A DNA stretch of 64,000 nucleotides from Halomonas ventosae. Lineage in GTDB: Bacteria > Pseudomonadota > Gammaproteobacteria > Pseudomonadales > Halomonadaceae. Positions 1 through 10,376 of this stretch are shown one piece after another; positions within the stretch are counted from its first letter, which is position 1, and each line of letters starts with the position of its first letter. The stretch spans positions 62,001 to 126,000 of the forward strand of contig NZ_SNZJ01000003.1 of assembly GCF_004363555.1 (NCBI RefSeq), written 5' to 3'. The position numbers were made by a program, and so were the translations under genes. The notes below the pieces were generated by a model that saw only the letters and a list, made by a program, of their open reading frames with translations, searched no databases and was not told the origin of the DNA.

Positions 1-2106
<2,106 letters not shown>

Positions 2107-2115
2107 GGGGGAGCG

Positions 2116-2241
2116 CCGCTTGGTGCGGGCGGTGGCCTCGGCGGCCTTGATGCTGCGGGGTCCTCGGGCCCAGACAAGCCAGGATCAGCCACGCCGTTTG
2201 GTGCGGGCGGTGGCCTCGGCGGTGGTGGGATCCTCGGGCCA
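2116..2241. repeat. Imperfect direct duplication of the 3' end of hrpB
   Basis: Bases 2116-2170 and 2192-2241 share the block TTGGTGCGGGCGGTGGCCTC followed by GGCGG, and both end in TCCTCGGGCC. Copy 2 is the end of hrpB. On the minus strand copy 1 reads EATARTKRR then a stop, like the real HrpB tail, so it looks like a diverged copy of the last ~18 codons. It fills most of the 78-bp gap between two convergent genes. Confidence 0.7.
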
Positions 2242-4620
2242 GGGGTGCTTGGGGTAGCGGCCACGCATCTCCTTGCGCACCTCCGGGTAGCCATTGGCCC
2301 AGAAGCTCGCCAGGTCGGCGGTGACCTGCAGCGGGCGACGCGCCGGCGAGAGCAGGTGCAGCAGCACCGCCTCGCGGCCCTCGGCCACCCGCGGCGAGGC
2401 CTGCCAGCCGAAGCACTCCTGCAGCTTCACCGCCAGCACCGGCGGCTTGTCCGCCAGGCACGGCGTATAGTCGACCCGATGGCTGGCGCCGCTGGGCACC
2501 GCCAGGCGGCGCGGCGCCAGCACATCGAGCCGCGAGCGCAGCGCCCAGTCGAGGCCGTCCAGCAGCAGGCGCGCCAGCGGCAGGCGCTCCACGGCCTCGA
2601 GCCGTGTCATTCCCTCCAGATGCGGGCCCAGCCACGCCTCGAGCGTTTCCAGCAGGGCCGCCTCGGACCAGTCGGGCCACGCCTCACCCAGGACGCGGCG
2701 CAGCAGCGCCACCCTGCCCTGCAGCTGTCTCAGTTCCTCATCCTGCGGTAGCCCTCGGCGACGCAGTGCCTCGAGCAGCGCGCGGCGCACCGCCTCCGGC
2801 GGCAGCCTGGCCAGCGGCTTCCTCTCCAGCACCACCGCCCCCAGGCCACGCACCTGCTCGCCCACCAGGCGCCCCTGGTCGTCGGACCACTCGAGGCTAG
2901 GGCGCCACTCGCCGCACTCCGGATAGAGCGCTTCGAGCCGCGCTCGAGAAAGCGCCACGGCGCGGAAGATTCGTGCCCCGCTGGCCTGGCCGTCCAGCTC
3001 GGCGGCCACAAGCAGCTCGGCATGGGCCAGGGGGTGGCCCTCGGGAAGGGTCGCCAGCCCCCCGCCGGCCAGACGAAAACGTCCCGGCTCGAGCCGCTGC
3101 GCCACCCGCTCGGGATAGGCCAGCGCCAGCAGCTCGCCCAGTGGTGCCAGGCGGGTCACCCGGAGTGACACGCCGGCGACTCGCGCCAGGCGTTCGGCGT
3201 CGCGCTGCCACTGGCGATGCTCCCTGGGCGTCTTGAGCCGCGCCTGAAGGGCCTGCTCGAGGTCGCGCTCCCCGTCCAGGCCGCGCCCCTCGAGCAGCGC
3301 CACCAGGGCACAGGCCAGGGGGCGGGCCTCGAACTCGTCGGAGCGCTCCAGCATCACCGCCAGGCGCGGGTGGGTCGGCCAGCGCACGCAGGCGCGCCCC
3401 AGCGGGGTCAGGAGATACGCCTCGTCCAGCACGCCCAGCCGGGCCAGCAGGTCGCGTCCGGCGGCCAGTGCCGCGGCGGGCGGTGGCGTGACCCAGGCCA
3501 GCCGGTGCGGATCAGTGATGCCCCAGCGCGCCAGCTCGAAGGCCAGCGGGGCCAGGTCTGCCTGCAGGATCTCGGGCTCGCCATGGGGCACCAGCGGCTG
3601 CTCCTCGGCCCATAGCCGCAGGCAAAGGCCCGGGCCCTGGCGGCCGGCGCGGCCACGGCGCTGGTCGGCGCTGGCCCGGTTGACGCGGCGCGTCTCCAGC
3701 CGGGTGAGCCCGCTGCGCGGCTGGAAGACCGGCACGCGCTCCTGGCCGGCATCCACCACCAGGCGCACGCCGTCCACCGTGACGCTCGACTCGGCGATCG
3801 CCGTGGCCAGCACCACCCGCCGTCGCCCGTCGGGGTCGGGTCGCAGGGCGCGCCGCTGGGCCTCGAGGGGCAGGCGGCCGTGGAGTTCCAGGACGGCCAG
3901 GGCCGGAGCCCGCCCGGCGAGTTCCCGGGCCAACCGGCGGATCTCCGCCACCCCGGGCAGGATCACCAGGGCATCGCCTGCCTGCTGTTCAAGGCTCTCC
4001 AGCAGCGCCCGGGCCTGCTGGGCCGCCGCGTCTTCGCGACCGCTCAGCGACCGGTAGCGGGTCTCGACGGCAAAGCTCCGTCCCGGACAGTCGACCACCG
4101 GGGTGGCCTCGCCGAGCACGCCCAGCAGGGCCTCGACGTCGAGGGTCGCCGACATCACCACCAGGCGCAGCTCCTCGCGCAGCCCCTGCTGGGCATCGAG
4201 GGTCAGTGCCAGGCCCAGGTCCGCCTCCAGGCTGCGCTCGTGGAACTCGTCGAAGATCACCCCGGCCACGCCCTCGAGCATCGGGTCCTCCTGGAGCATG
4301 CGGGTCAGCACTCCCTGGGTGACCACCTCCAGGCGAGTCGAGGGTCCCACCCGGCTCTCCCCGCGCATCCGGTAGCCGACGGTCTCCCCCACGCGCTCGC
4401 CGAGCTGTTCGGCCATGAAGCCGGCGGCCAGGCGCGCCGCCACCCGCCGCGGTTCCAGCAGCAGCAGCCTGCCGCCCTGGCGGCACCAGGAGGCCTCGAG
4501 CAGCGCCAGCGGCACCCGGGTGGTCTTGCCCGCCCCGGGCTCGGCCACCAGCAGGGCGCGCGGGTGCCTCTCGAGGGCATCGAGGATGGCGTCGAGGCGG
4601 GAATCGATGGGCAACGTCAT
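2185..4620 (-). CDS. hrpB: ATP-dependent RNA helicase HrpB
   Basis: DEAH-box helicase of the HrpB type, 811 residues from the chosen start, close to the usual family length. Walker A is AEPGAGKTTRVPLALL (about residues 28-43) and the box II motif is DEFHERSLEADLG, the HrpB version of DEAH. Motif VI is RRGRAGRQGPG. The C-terminal half carries the HrpB-specific extension, including the GYPEVRKEMRGRYPKHPWPEDP block. Its role in the cell is poorly defined; RNA-dependent ATPase activity is assumed from the family. The ATG at 4620 gives a 7-bp gap after the TetR stop. An in-frame ATG at 4647 would overlap the TetR gene by 20 bp and is less likely. Probably co-transcribed with the TetR gene. Confidence 0.93.
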   Translation of the reverse strand: MTLPIDSRLDAILDALERHPRALLVAEPGAGKTTRVPLALLEASWCRQGGRLLLLEPRRVAARLAAGFMAEQLGERVGETVGYRMRGESRVGPSTRLEVVTQGVLTRMLQEDPMLEGVAGVIFDEFHERSLEADLGLALTLDAQQGLREELRLVVMSATLDVEALLGVLGEATPVVDCPGRSFAVETRYRSLSGREDAAAQQARALLESLEQQAGDALVILPGVAEIRRLARELAGRAPALAVLELHGRLPLEAQRRALRPDPDGRRRVVLATAIAESSVTVDGVRLVVDAGQERVPVFQPRSGLTRLETRRVNRASADQRRGRAGRQGPGLCLRLWAEEQPLVPHGEPEILQADLAPLAFELARWGITDPHRLAWVTPPPAAALAAGRDLLARLGVLDEAYLLTPLGRACVRWPTHPRLAVMLERSDEFEARPLACALVALLEGRGLDGERDLEQALQARLKTPREHRQWQRDAERLARVAGVSLRVTRLAPLGELLALAYPERVAQRLEPGRFRLAGGGLATLPEGHPLAHAELLVAAELDGQASGARIFRAVALSRARLEALYPECGEWRPSLEWSDDQGRLVGEQVRGLGAVVLERKPLARLPPEAVRRALLEALRRRGLPQDEELRQLQGRVALLRRVLGEAWPDWSEAALLETLEAWLGPHLEGMTRLEAVERLPLARLLLDGLDWALRSRLDVLAPRRLAVPSGASHRVDYTPCLADKPPVLAVKLQECFGWQASPRVAEGREAVLLHLLSPARRPLQVTADLASFWANGYPEVRKEMRGRYPKHPWPEDPTTAEATARTKRRG

Positions 4621-4627
4621 GGGCGGC

Positions 4628-5323
4628 TCAGCGGGCAGGGTCGGCATCCCGTGAGCGCACGCCGCACCCCTTGAGGATCACCCGGGTGAGGAAGGTGGTG
4701 ATCTCCTCGACGTCGGCATCGCTGAGGGCGTCCCGGCCGGTGATGCCCAGCACCTGGGTCTCGAAGTCGGCGTAGTGCTGGGTGGCCGACCAGATCAGGA
4801 AGATCAGCCATACCGGGTCGACGGGATCCATCAGCCCACGTTCGGCCCACTGCTCGAATACCCTTGCCCGGGCCAGGACCCAGTCGCGAAGCTCGCCGCG
4901 CAGGTACTCCTGCAGGAAGGGCGCACCGCCGAGGATCTCGGCGGCGAAGAGGCGCGAGCCCTCCGGATGACGCCGCGACAGCTGCATCTTGCTGCGGATG
5001 AAGGCCTCCAGCACCTCGGCGGGGTCATCCTCCACCGAGATGTCGTCGAGCAGCGCGTTCCAGCGCTCCATCATCCGCTCCAGCAGCCGCACGTAGAGGC
5101 CCCGCTTGCTGCCCATGTAGTAGAGGACGTTGGACTTGGGCAGGCCGGCCTGCTCGGCAATGGCCTGCAGGCTCGCCCCCCGGTAGCCGTGACGGGCGAA
5201 CACCCGCTCGGCCGCCGCCAGGATCTCGCGCTCGTTGCGCCGGCGGGTCACCCCGTTGGCCTCGCCCTGCTCTCTCGCCCCCCGCTCGGCGGGCGCGCTC
5301 CCCTCTGTCATCGGCCCTGTCAT
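4628..5323 (-). CDS. TetR-family repressor, RutR-like
   Basis: 231-residue TetR protein. The N-terminal helix-turn-helix is recognisable (HGYRGASLQAIAEQAGLPKS, then NVLYYMGSKRGLY). The C-terminal domain resembles E. coli RutR: the order SRLFAAEILGGAPFLQEYL, then LIFLIWSATQHYADFETQV, matches the RutR pattern closely. RutR senses pyrimidines or related compounds and controls purine and pyrimidine genes. It is divergent to the xdh operon, and a palindrome with RutR half-sites lies between them (5435-5450), so it probably represses xdhABC-guaD and perhaps itself. The start at 5323 has GAGG six bases upstream. Upstream in-frame codons to 5422 lack a ribosome site and look non-coding. The ligand is not readable from the sequence. 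Confidence 0.88.
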   Translation of the reverse strand: MTGPMTEGSAPAERGAREQGEANGVTRRRNEREILAAAERVFARHGYRGASLQAIAEQAGLPKSNVLYYMGSKRGLYVRLLERMMERWNALLDDISVEDDPAEVLEAFIRSKMQLSRRHPEGSRLFAAEILGGAPFLQEYLRGELRDWVLARARVFEQWAERGLMDPVDPVWLIFLIWSATQHYADFETQVLGITGRDALSDADVEEITTFLTRVILKGCGVRSRDADPAR

Positions 5324-5434
5324 CGGCCACCTCACTGCCCCATGGCGGATCAAAGCCAAGGATAGTGCCCCACCCCCGTGCCGGGTGCAAACGGGCTTGC
5401 AACGCGGACGATTCTGGACCAAGCTGAAAGCATT

Positions 5435-5450
5435 CTGACCGAATGGTCAG
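5435..5450. promoter_or_regulatory. RutR-type operator palindrome upstream of xdhA
   Basis: CTGACCGAATGGTCAG is a perfect 16-bp palindrome apart from the 4-bp centre. Half-site and spacing (TGACC-N4-GGTCA) match the published RutR consensus TTGACCANNTGGTCAA in its core. It lies 68 bp upstream of the xdhA start and about 110 bp from the TetR start, in the 194-bp divergent region. Confidence 0.65.
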
Positions 5451-5517
5451 GAAGTGGACCCCCTGAACCCGGGCGCCTCGGCGCCAACGCTTACGCGCCA
5501 ACAACAGAGACAAGGCG

Positions 5518-6999
5518 ATGATCGACTTCCTGCTCAACGGGCAGCCCCGCCACTGCGCGGCCTCGCCCGATACCAGCGTGCTCGAGCTGCTGCGCGACTC
5601 GCTCGGCCAGACCGGCACCAAGGAGGGCTGCGCCTCCGGCGACTGCGGCGCCTGCACGGTGGCCATCGGCGAGGCCGGCCCCGACGGCACTGTCCGCTTC
5701 CATAGCGCCAACGCCTGCATCACCCCGGCCCATCAGCTCCAGGGACGCGTGCTGGCCACCGTGGAGGGCCTGGCCCGCGGCGAGAGCCTCCATCCCGCCC
5801 AGGCGGCCATGGTCGAGTGCCACGGCAGCCAGTGCGGTTTCTGCACCCCGGGCATCGTGATGTCGCTGTTCACGCTCTATGAGGACCAGCACGAGGACGG
5901 TACTACGCCCCCGGCGCCGCTGACCCCACAGCGCCTGGAGGCAGCGCTGGGCGGCAACCTCTGCCGCTGCACCGGCTACCGGCCGATCCGAGACGCGGCA
6001 CTCTCCATGGGCGACTACCCCCATGCGCGTCCGCCGTGGCTGGAGCAGTGCACCGACGCCGCGGCAACGTCGCCCTCATCGCCCATCGAGCACCATGGCG
6101 ATAGCGCCTTCGTCCAGCCGGAAAGCCTGGCGGCGCTGGTCGACGAGCGCACCCACCACCCCGAGGCACCCATCGTCGCCGGCGGCACCGACCTCTGGCT
6201 CGAGGTGACCCAGCGCCTGGCGCGCTTCGCACGGGTGGTGGACGTCACGCGCGTCACCGAGCTCAAGGACATCGAGGAGGCGACCCTGGAGGATGGCCGC
6301 GAAGGGTGGTGGATCGGCGGTGCCGTGACCTACTCGCGCCTGGAGCCGCTACTGGCCGACCACTATCCGGCCTTCGCCCATCTGCTGCATCGCCTGGGCT
6401 CCGCCCAGGTGCGCAACCGCGGCACCCTGGGCGGCAACGTCGCCAATGCCTCGCCGATCGGCGACACCCCGCCGGTGCTGCTGGCGCTGGGTTCGCGGCT
6501 GTGGCTGGCCGGCCCGGAGGGCGAGCGGCAACTGCCCCTCGACGACTTCTTCCTCGGCTACAAGAAAACCGACCTGCGCGAGGGCGAGGTGATCCGGGCG
6601 ATCTTCCTGCCCCGAGCCGAGCCGAGCCGACACCTCAGGGTCTGGAAGCTGTCCAAGCGTCGTGAGGACGACATTTCCGCGGTGCTTGGCGCCTTCGGCT
6701 GGCGCCTGGAGGATGGCCTGCTGCGCGATGTCCGCCTGGCCTTCGGGGGCATGGCGGCGACGCCGAAACGGGCCACCGCGGCCGAGGCCGCCCTCGAGGG
6801 CCAGGCGCCGTCCGCCGCCGCCTTCCAGGCCGCCCGGCTGGCGCTGGCCCAGGACTTCCAGCCGATGAGTGACGTGCGCGGCAGTGCCGACTATCGTCGG
6901 CTCTCCGCCGCCAACCTGCTCGAACGCCTGCGCCTGGTCATGGCACAGGAGACGACCGACTCTCCCCGGGAGGTGATGCTCCATGCGTACGCTCACTAA
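5518..6999 (+). CDS. xdhA: Xanthine dehydrogenase small subunit (2Fe-2S and FAD)
   Basis: 493 residues. The plant-type 2Fe-2S domain has Cys 38, 43, 46 and 67 (motif CASGDCGACT). The second, helical 2Fe-2S domain has Cys 106, 109, 149 and 151 (QCGFCTPG and CRCTGYRPI). The FAD-binding domain follows from about residue 180 (VAGGTDLWLE; RNRGTLGGNVANASPIGD), then the CO-dehydrogenase-flavoprotein C-terminal domain. It passes electrons from the molybdenum centre in XdhB to NAD+ during hypoxanthine to xanthine to urate oxidation. First gene of xdhA-xdhB-xdhC-guaD; its 3' end overlaps xdhB by 17 bp. Expression probably depends on the RutR-like repressor. Confidence 0.95.
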   Translation: MIDFLLNGQPRHCAASPDTSVLELLRDSLGQTGTKEGCASGDCGACTVAIGEAGPDGTVRFHSANACITPAHQLQGRVLATVEGLARGESLHPAQAAMVECHGSQCGFCTPGIVMSLFTLYEDQHEDGTTPPAPLTPQRLEAALGGNLCRCTGYRPIRDAALSMGDYPHARPPWLEQCTDAAATSPSSPIEHHGDSAFVQPESLAALVDERTHHPEAPIVAGGTDLWLEVTQRLARFARVVDVTRVTELKDIEEATLEDGREGWWIGGAVTYSRLEPLLADHYPAFAHLLHRLGSAQVRNRGTLGGNVANASPIGDTPPVLLALGSRLWLAGPEGERQLPLDDFFLGYKKTDLREGEVIRAIFLPRAEPSRHLRVWKLSKRREDDISAVLGAFGWRLEDGLLRDVRLAFGGMAATPKRATAAEAALEGQAPSAAAFQAARLALAQDFQPMSDVRGSADYRRLSAANLLERLRLVMAQETTDSPREVMLHAYAH

Positions 7000-9454
7000 G
7001 CTGGACGCCCCGTCCAGGGCGACGAACGACCTCGATGACGCCACGACACGAGTGCGCGAGGAGCAGCAGGGTCGCATCAAGGGCGACGGCCCCCTCGCAC
7101 GACAGGCGGACGCCCGCAAGACCGAGCCCGCCGTCTCGCGTGGTGGTGCCGGCAGCGCTCGCGCCCACGAGAGCGCGGTCAAGCACGTCACCGGACGCGC
7201 CGCCTATATCGACGATGTCGCCGCCCCCGCCGATGCCCTCCACCTGGCCCTGGGACTCTCGCCGGTGGCCCATGGTCGCCTGACCCGCCTCGACCTCGAG
7301 GCAGTGCGCGCCCGGCCCGGCGTGGTTGACGTGGTCGCCTTTTCCGACGTACCGGGGCACACCGATATCGGCCCGGTCTTCCCCGGCGACCCGATCTTCG
7401 TCGAGGACGAGATCAGCTATGCCGGCCAGGTGCTCTTCGCGGTGGCGGCCGAGACCCATCGCGCCGCCCGGGAAGCGGTCAAGGCGGCGATCGTGGAGGT
7501 CGACGAGCAGCCCGCCAGCCTCGACCCGGTGGGCGCCGCCGAGCGCGGCGAGGCCGTGCGCCCCACCCATGTCCAGCAGAGCGGCGACTGGCAGCGCTCG
7601 CTGGCGGACGCGGCCCATGTCATCGAGGGCGAGCAGTTCGTCGGTGGCCAGGAACACTTCTACCTGGAGGGGCAGGCCTGCCTGGTCCAACCCACCGAGG
7701 ACGAGGGGGTGATCGTCCATACCTCCAACCAGCACCCCAGCGAGACCCAGAAGCTGGTTGCCGAGGTACTGGGCATTCCCTTCCACGCGGTGACCGTGGA
7801 GGTGCGCCGCATGGGCGGCGGCTTCGGCGGCAAGGAGACCCAGGCCTCGCCCTGGGCCTGTATCGCCGCACTGGTGGCCCGGCGCACCGGGCGCACCACC
7901 CGCCTGCGCCTGCCCCGCGCCGAGGACATGCGCGTCACCGGCAAGCGCCACCCCTTCCACAACCGCTACCGGCTGGGCGTGGACGCGGCGGGCGTGATCC
8001 AGGGCGGCGAACTGACCCTTATCGGCGACTGCGGCTACTCCCCGGATCTCTCGGACGCCATCGTCGACCGGGCCATGTTCCACGCCGACAACGCCTACTC
8101 CCTGGGCGAGGCGCGGGTCACCGGCCACCGGGCGCGCACCCACACCGCCTCCAACACCGCCTTCCGCGGCTTCGGCGGCCCCCAGGGCATGATGGTGATC
8201 GAGGCGGCGATGGATGACATCGCCAGACGCCTCGGCGAGGACCCGCTGACGATCCGCAAGCGCAACCTCTATCGCCCCGGACGCGAGACCACCCACTACG
8301 GCCAGACCGTGGAGCAGGTCGCCCTGCTGCACCATGTCGTCGAGCGGCTCGAGGCGAGCAGCGACTACTGGGCCCGCCGCGAGGCGATCACCGCCTTCAA
8401 CGCCGAGAGTCCCGTGATCAAGCGTGGCATGGCACTGACCCCGGTGAAGTTCGGCATCTCCTTCACCGCCAAGCACCTCAACCAGGCCGGCGCCCTGTTG
8501 CACGTCTATACCGACGGCAGCGTGATGATCAATCACGGCGGCACCGAGATGGGCCAGGGCCTGCACACCAAGATCTGCCAGGTGGTGGCCCGCGAGCTCG
8601 CCCTCGACCTGGAGACGGTGCGCATCACCGCCACCCGCACCGACAAGGTGCCCAACACCTCGCCCACTGCCGCCTCCAGCGGCGCCGACCTCAACGGCAT
8701 GGCCGCCCGTGACGCCTGTCTCAGCCTCAAGGCGCGGCTGTTCGACTTCGCCAGCGAGCACTATGCCCTGGATCGCGAGGACATGCGCCTGGAGGCCGGT
8801 GCCCTGGTGGCCGGTACCGGCGAGAGCGAGCGGCGCATCCCCTGGGGCGAGCTCGTCCAGGCCGCCTACCTCGGACGGGTGTCACTCTCGGAGAAGGGCT
8901 TCTACGCCACCCCGCTGATCCACTACGACCGCATGACCGGCCAGGGACGCCCCTTCTACTACTTCGCCCATGGCGCGGCCGTCGCCGAGATCAGCGTCGA
9001 CACCCTGACCGGCGAGTACCAGGTCGACCGGGTCGACATCCTGCATGACGTGGGCGACTCCCTGAACCCGGCCATCGACATCGGCCAGGTGGAGGGCGGC
9101 TTCATCCAGGGCATGGGCTGGCTGACCAGCGAGGAGCTCAGGTGGAACGACGCTGGCCAGCTGATCTCCGACGGCCCGGCCACCTACAAGATCCCCACCT
9201 ACGGCGACCTGCCCCCGAGCTTCAACGTCGAGCTGCTCCAGGGCCATCCCAACTCCATGGCCAGCATCTATCGCTCGAAGGCGGTGGGCGAGCCGCCCTT
9301 CATGCTCGGCATCTCGGTATGGGCGGCGCTGCGCGATGCCCTCTCGAGCCTCACCGACTACCGCGAGGCGCCGCGGCTCGACACCCCGGCCACGCCGGAG
9401 CGAGTCCTGCTGGCCGCCGAGGCGCTGCGCCAGGGCGGGGAGTCGACGCCATGA
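6983..9454 (+). CDS. xdhB: Xanthine dehydrogenase large subunit (molybdopterin-binding)
   Basis: 823 residues. Molybdenum-cofactor motifs are in order: MGGGFGGKET, FRGFGGPQGMM, GTEMGQGLHTK and the catalytic-Glu region KAVGEPPFMLG near the C-terminus. The Arg in FRGFGG is the usual substrate-binding residue. The first ~60 residues are charged and low in similarity; conserved sequence starts near HESAVKHVTGRAAYIDD. The ATG at 6983 is preceded by GGGAGG nine bases upstream and lies inside the end of xdhA, suggesting translational coupling. Together with XdhA it forms the cytoplasmic xanthine dehydrogenase. It overlaps xdhC by ATGA. Confidence 0.95.
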   Translation: MRTLTKLDAPSRATNDLDDATTRVREEQQGRIKGDGPLARQADARKTEPAVSRGGAGSARAHESAVKHVTGRAAYIDDVAAPADALHLALGLSPVAHGRLTRLDLEAVRARPGVVDVVAFSDVPGHTDIGPVFPGDPIFVEDEISYAGQVLFAVAAETHRAAREAVKAAIVEVDEQPASLDPVGAAERGEAVRPTHVQQSGDWQRSLADAAHVIEGEQFVGGQEHFYLEGQACLVQPTEDEGVIVHTSNQHPSETQKLVAEVLGIPFHAVTVEVRRMGGGFGGKETQASPWACIAALVARRTGRTTRLRLPRAEDMRVTGKRHPFHNRYRLGVDAAGVIQGGELTLIGDCGYSPDLSDAIVDRAMFHADNAYSLGEARVTGHRARTHTASNTAFRGFGGPQGMMVIEAAMDDIARRLGEDPLTIRKRNLYRPGRETTHYGQTVEQVALLHHVVERLEASSDYWARREAITAFNAESPVIKRGMALTPVKFGISFTAKHLNQAGALLHVYTDGSVMINHGGTEMGQGLHTKICQVVARELALDLETVRITATRTDKVPNTSPTAASSGADLNGMAARDACLSLKARLFDFASEHYALDREDMRLEAGALVAGTGESERRIPWGELVQAAYLGRVSLSEKGFYATPLIHYDRMTGQGRPFYYFAHGAAVAEISVDTLTGEYQVDRVDILHDVGDSLNPAIDIGQVEGGFIQGMGWLTSEELRWNDAGQLISDGPATYKIPTYGDLPPSFNVELLQGHPNSMASIYRSKAVGEPPFMLGISVWAALRDALSSLTDYREAPRLDTPATPERVLLAAEALRQGGESTP

Positions 9455-10329
9455 GCTCGCAGGCGGAGAGCTGGCACGCCGCGCTGCACCGGCTGCAGCG
9501 CGAGGGGGTGCCCCATGCCCTGGCCACCCAGGTGACCAGCGCCGGCTCAACGCCACGGGAGCCCGGGGCGCGCATGGTGATCACCGCCGATGCGGTCTAC
9601 GACACCCTGGGCGGCGGCACCTTCGAGTGGCAGACCATCGAGGCGGCGCGCCAACGCCTGGCAGGCCCCGATGGCGAGTACGAGCCGGGGATGAGTCTGG
9701 AGGCCTTCAGCCTGGGTGGGCGCAGCGGCCAGTGCTGCGGCGGCTTCGTCAACGTGCTGCTCGAGGTCTTTCCCGGCAGCACCACCACGTTGGCGGTCTT
9801 CGGCGCCGGCCATGTGGGCCGGGAGCTGGTGCGACTGGCCGCGCCGCTGCCCTGGCGGGTGCGCTGGCACGACAGCCGGGTGGACGCCTTTCCCGACTGG
9901 GCGTCGGACCAGCCGCGCCTCGCCTGTCGCCATGCCCCCGACCCGGCCGAGGCCGTGGCCGCCCTGCCGCCCGGCGTCCACGCCCTGGTGCTGACCCACG
10001 ACCACGCCGAGGACCGCGCCCTGGTGGATGCCCTGCTCGCCCGCGGCGACACGGCCTCGCTGGGCCTGATCGGCTCCCGCAGCAAGTGGGCCAGCTTTCG
10101 CTCGCGGCTGCGTGACGCGGGCCACGGCGAGGAGGCCCTGGCCCGCGTGCGCTGCCCCATCGGCATGGCGGCCGGTGGCACCGGGGGCGACAAGACCCCC
10201 TACGCCATCGCCCTGGCCACCCTCGCCGAGCTGCTGCCGCTGGTCGAGTCGCCCGAGCGAGGCGACCAGCGAGGCCTCGACCCCGCCAAGCTGCGAAATG
10301 CCCTGGGCCTGACGACACCAGGGAACTAG
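9451..10329 (+). CDS. xdhC: XdhC, molybdenum-cofactor insertion factor for xanthine dehydrogenase
   Basis: 292 residues. N-terminal XdhC/CoxI domain (STPREPGARMVI; QCCGGFVNVLLEVF) and C-terminal Rossmann-type domain (LAVFGAGHVGRELVRLAA; LGLIGSRSKWASFRSRL; CPIGMAAGGTGGDKTPYAIA). XdhC binds sulfurated molybdenum cofactor and inserts it into XdhB. The start at 9451 overlaps the xdhB stop as ATGA; longer upstream reading in this frame lies inside xdhB and is rejected. Standard third gene of the operon. Confidence 0.93.
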   Translation: MSSQAESWHAALHRLQREGVPHALATQVTSAGSTPREPGARMVITADAVYDTLGGGTFEWQTIEAARQRLAGPDGEYEPGMSLEAFSLGGRSGQCCGGFVNVLLEVFPGSTTTLAVFGAGHVGRELVRLAAPLPWRVRWHDSRVDAFPDWASDQPRLACRHAPDPAEAVAALPPGVHALVLTHDHAEDRALVDALLARGDTASLGLIGSRSKWASFRSRLRDAGHGEEALARVRCPIGMAAGGTGGDKTPYAIALATLAELLPLVESPERGDQRGLDPAKLRNALGLTTPGN

Positions 10330-10376
10330 GGGCGCCGGATCGCCCCGGTGACACAAGAAACCATGAGCCTGACGAG

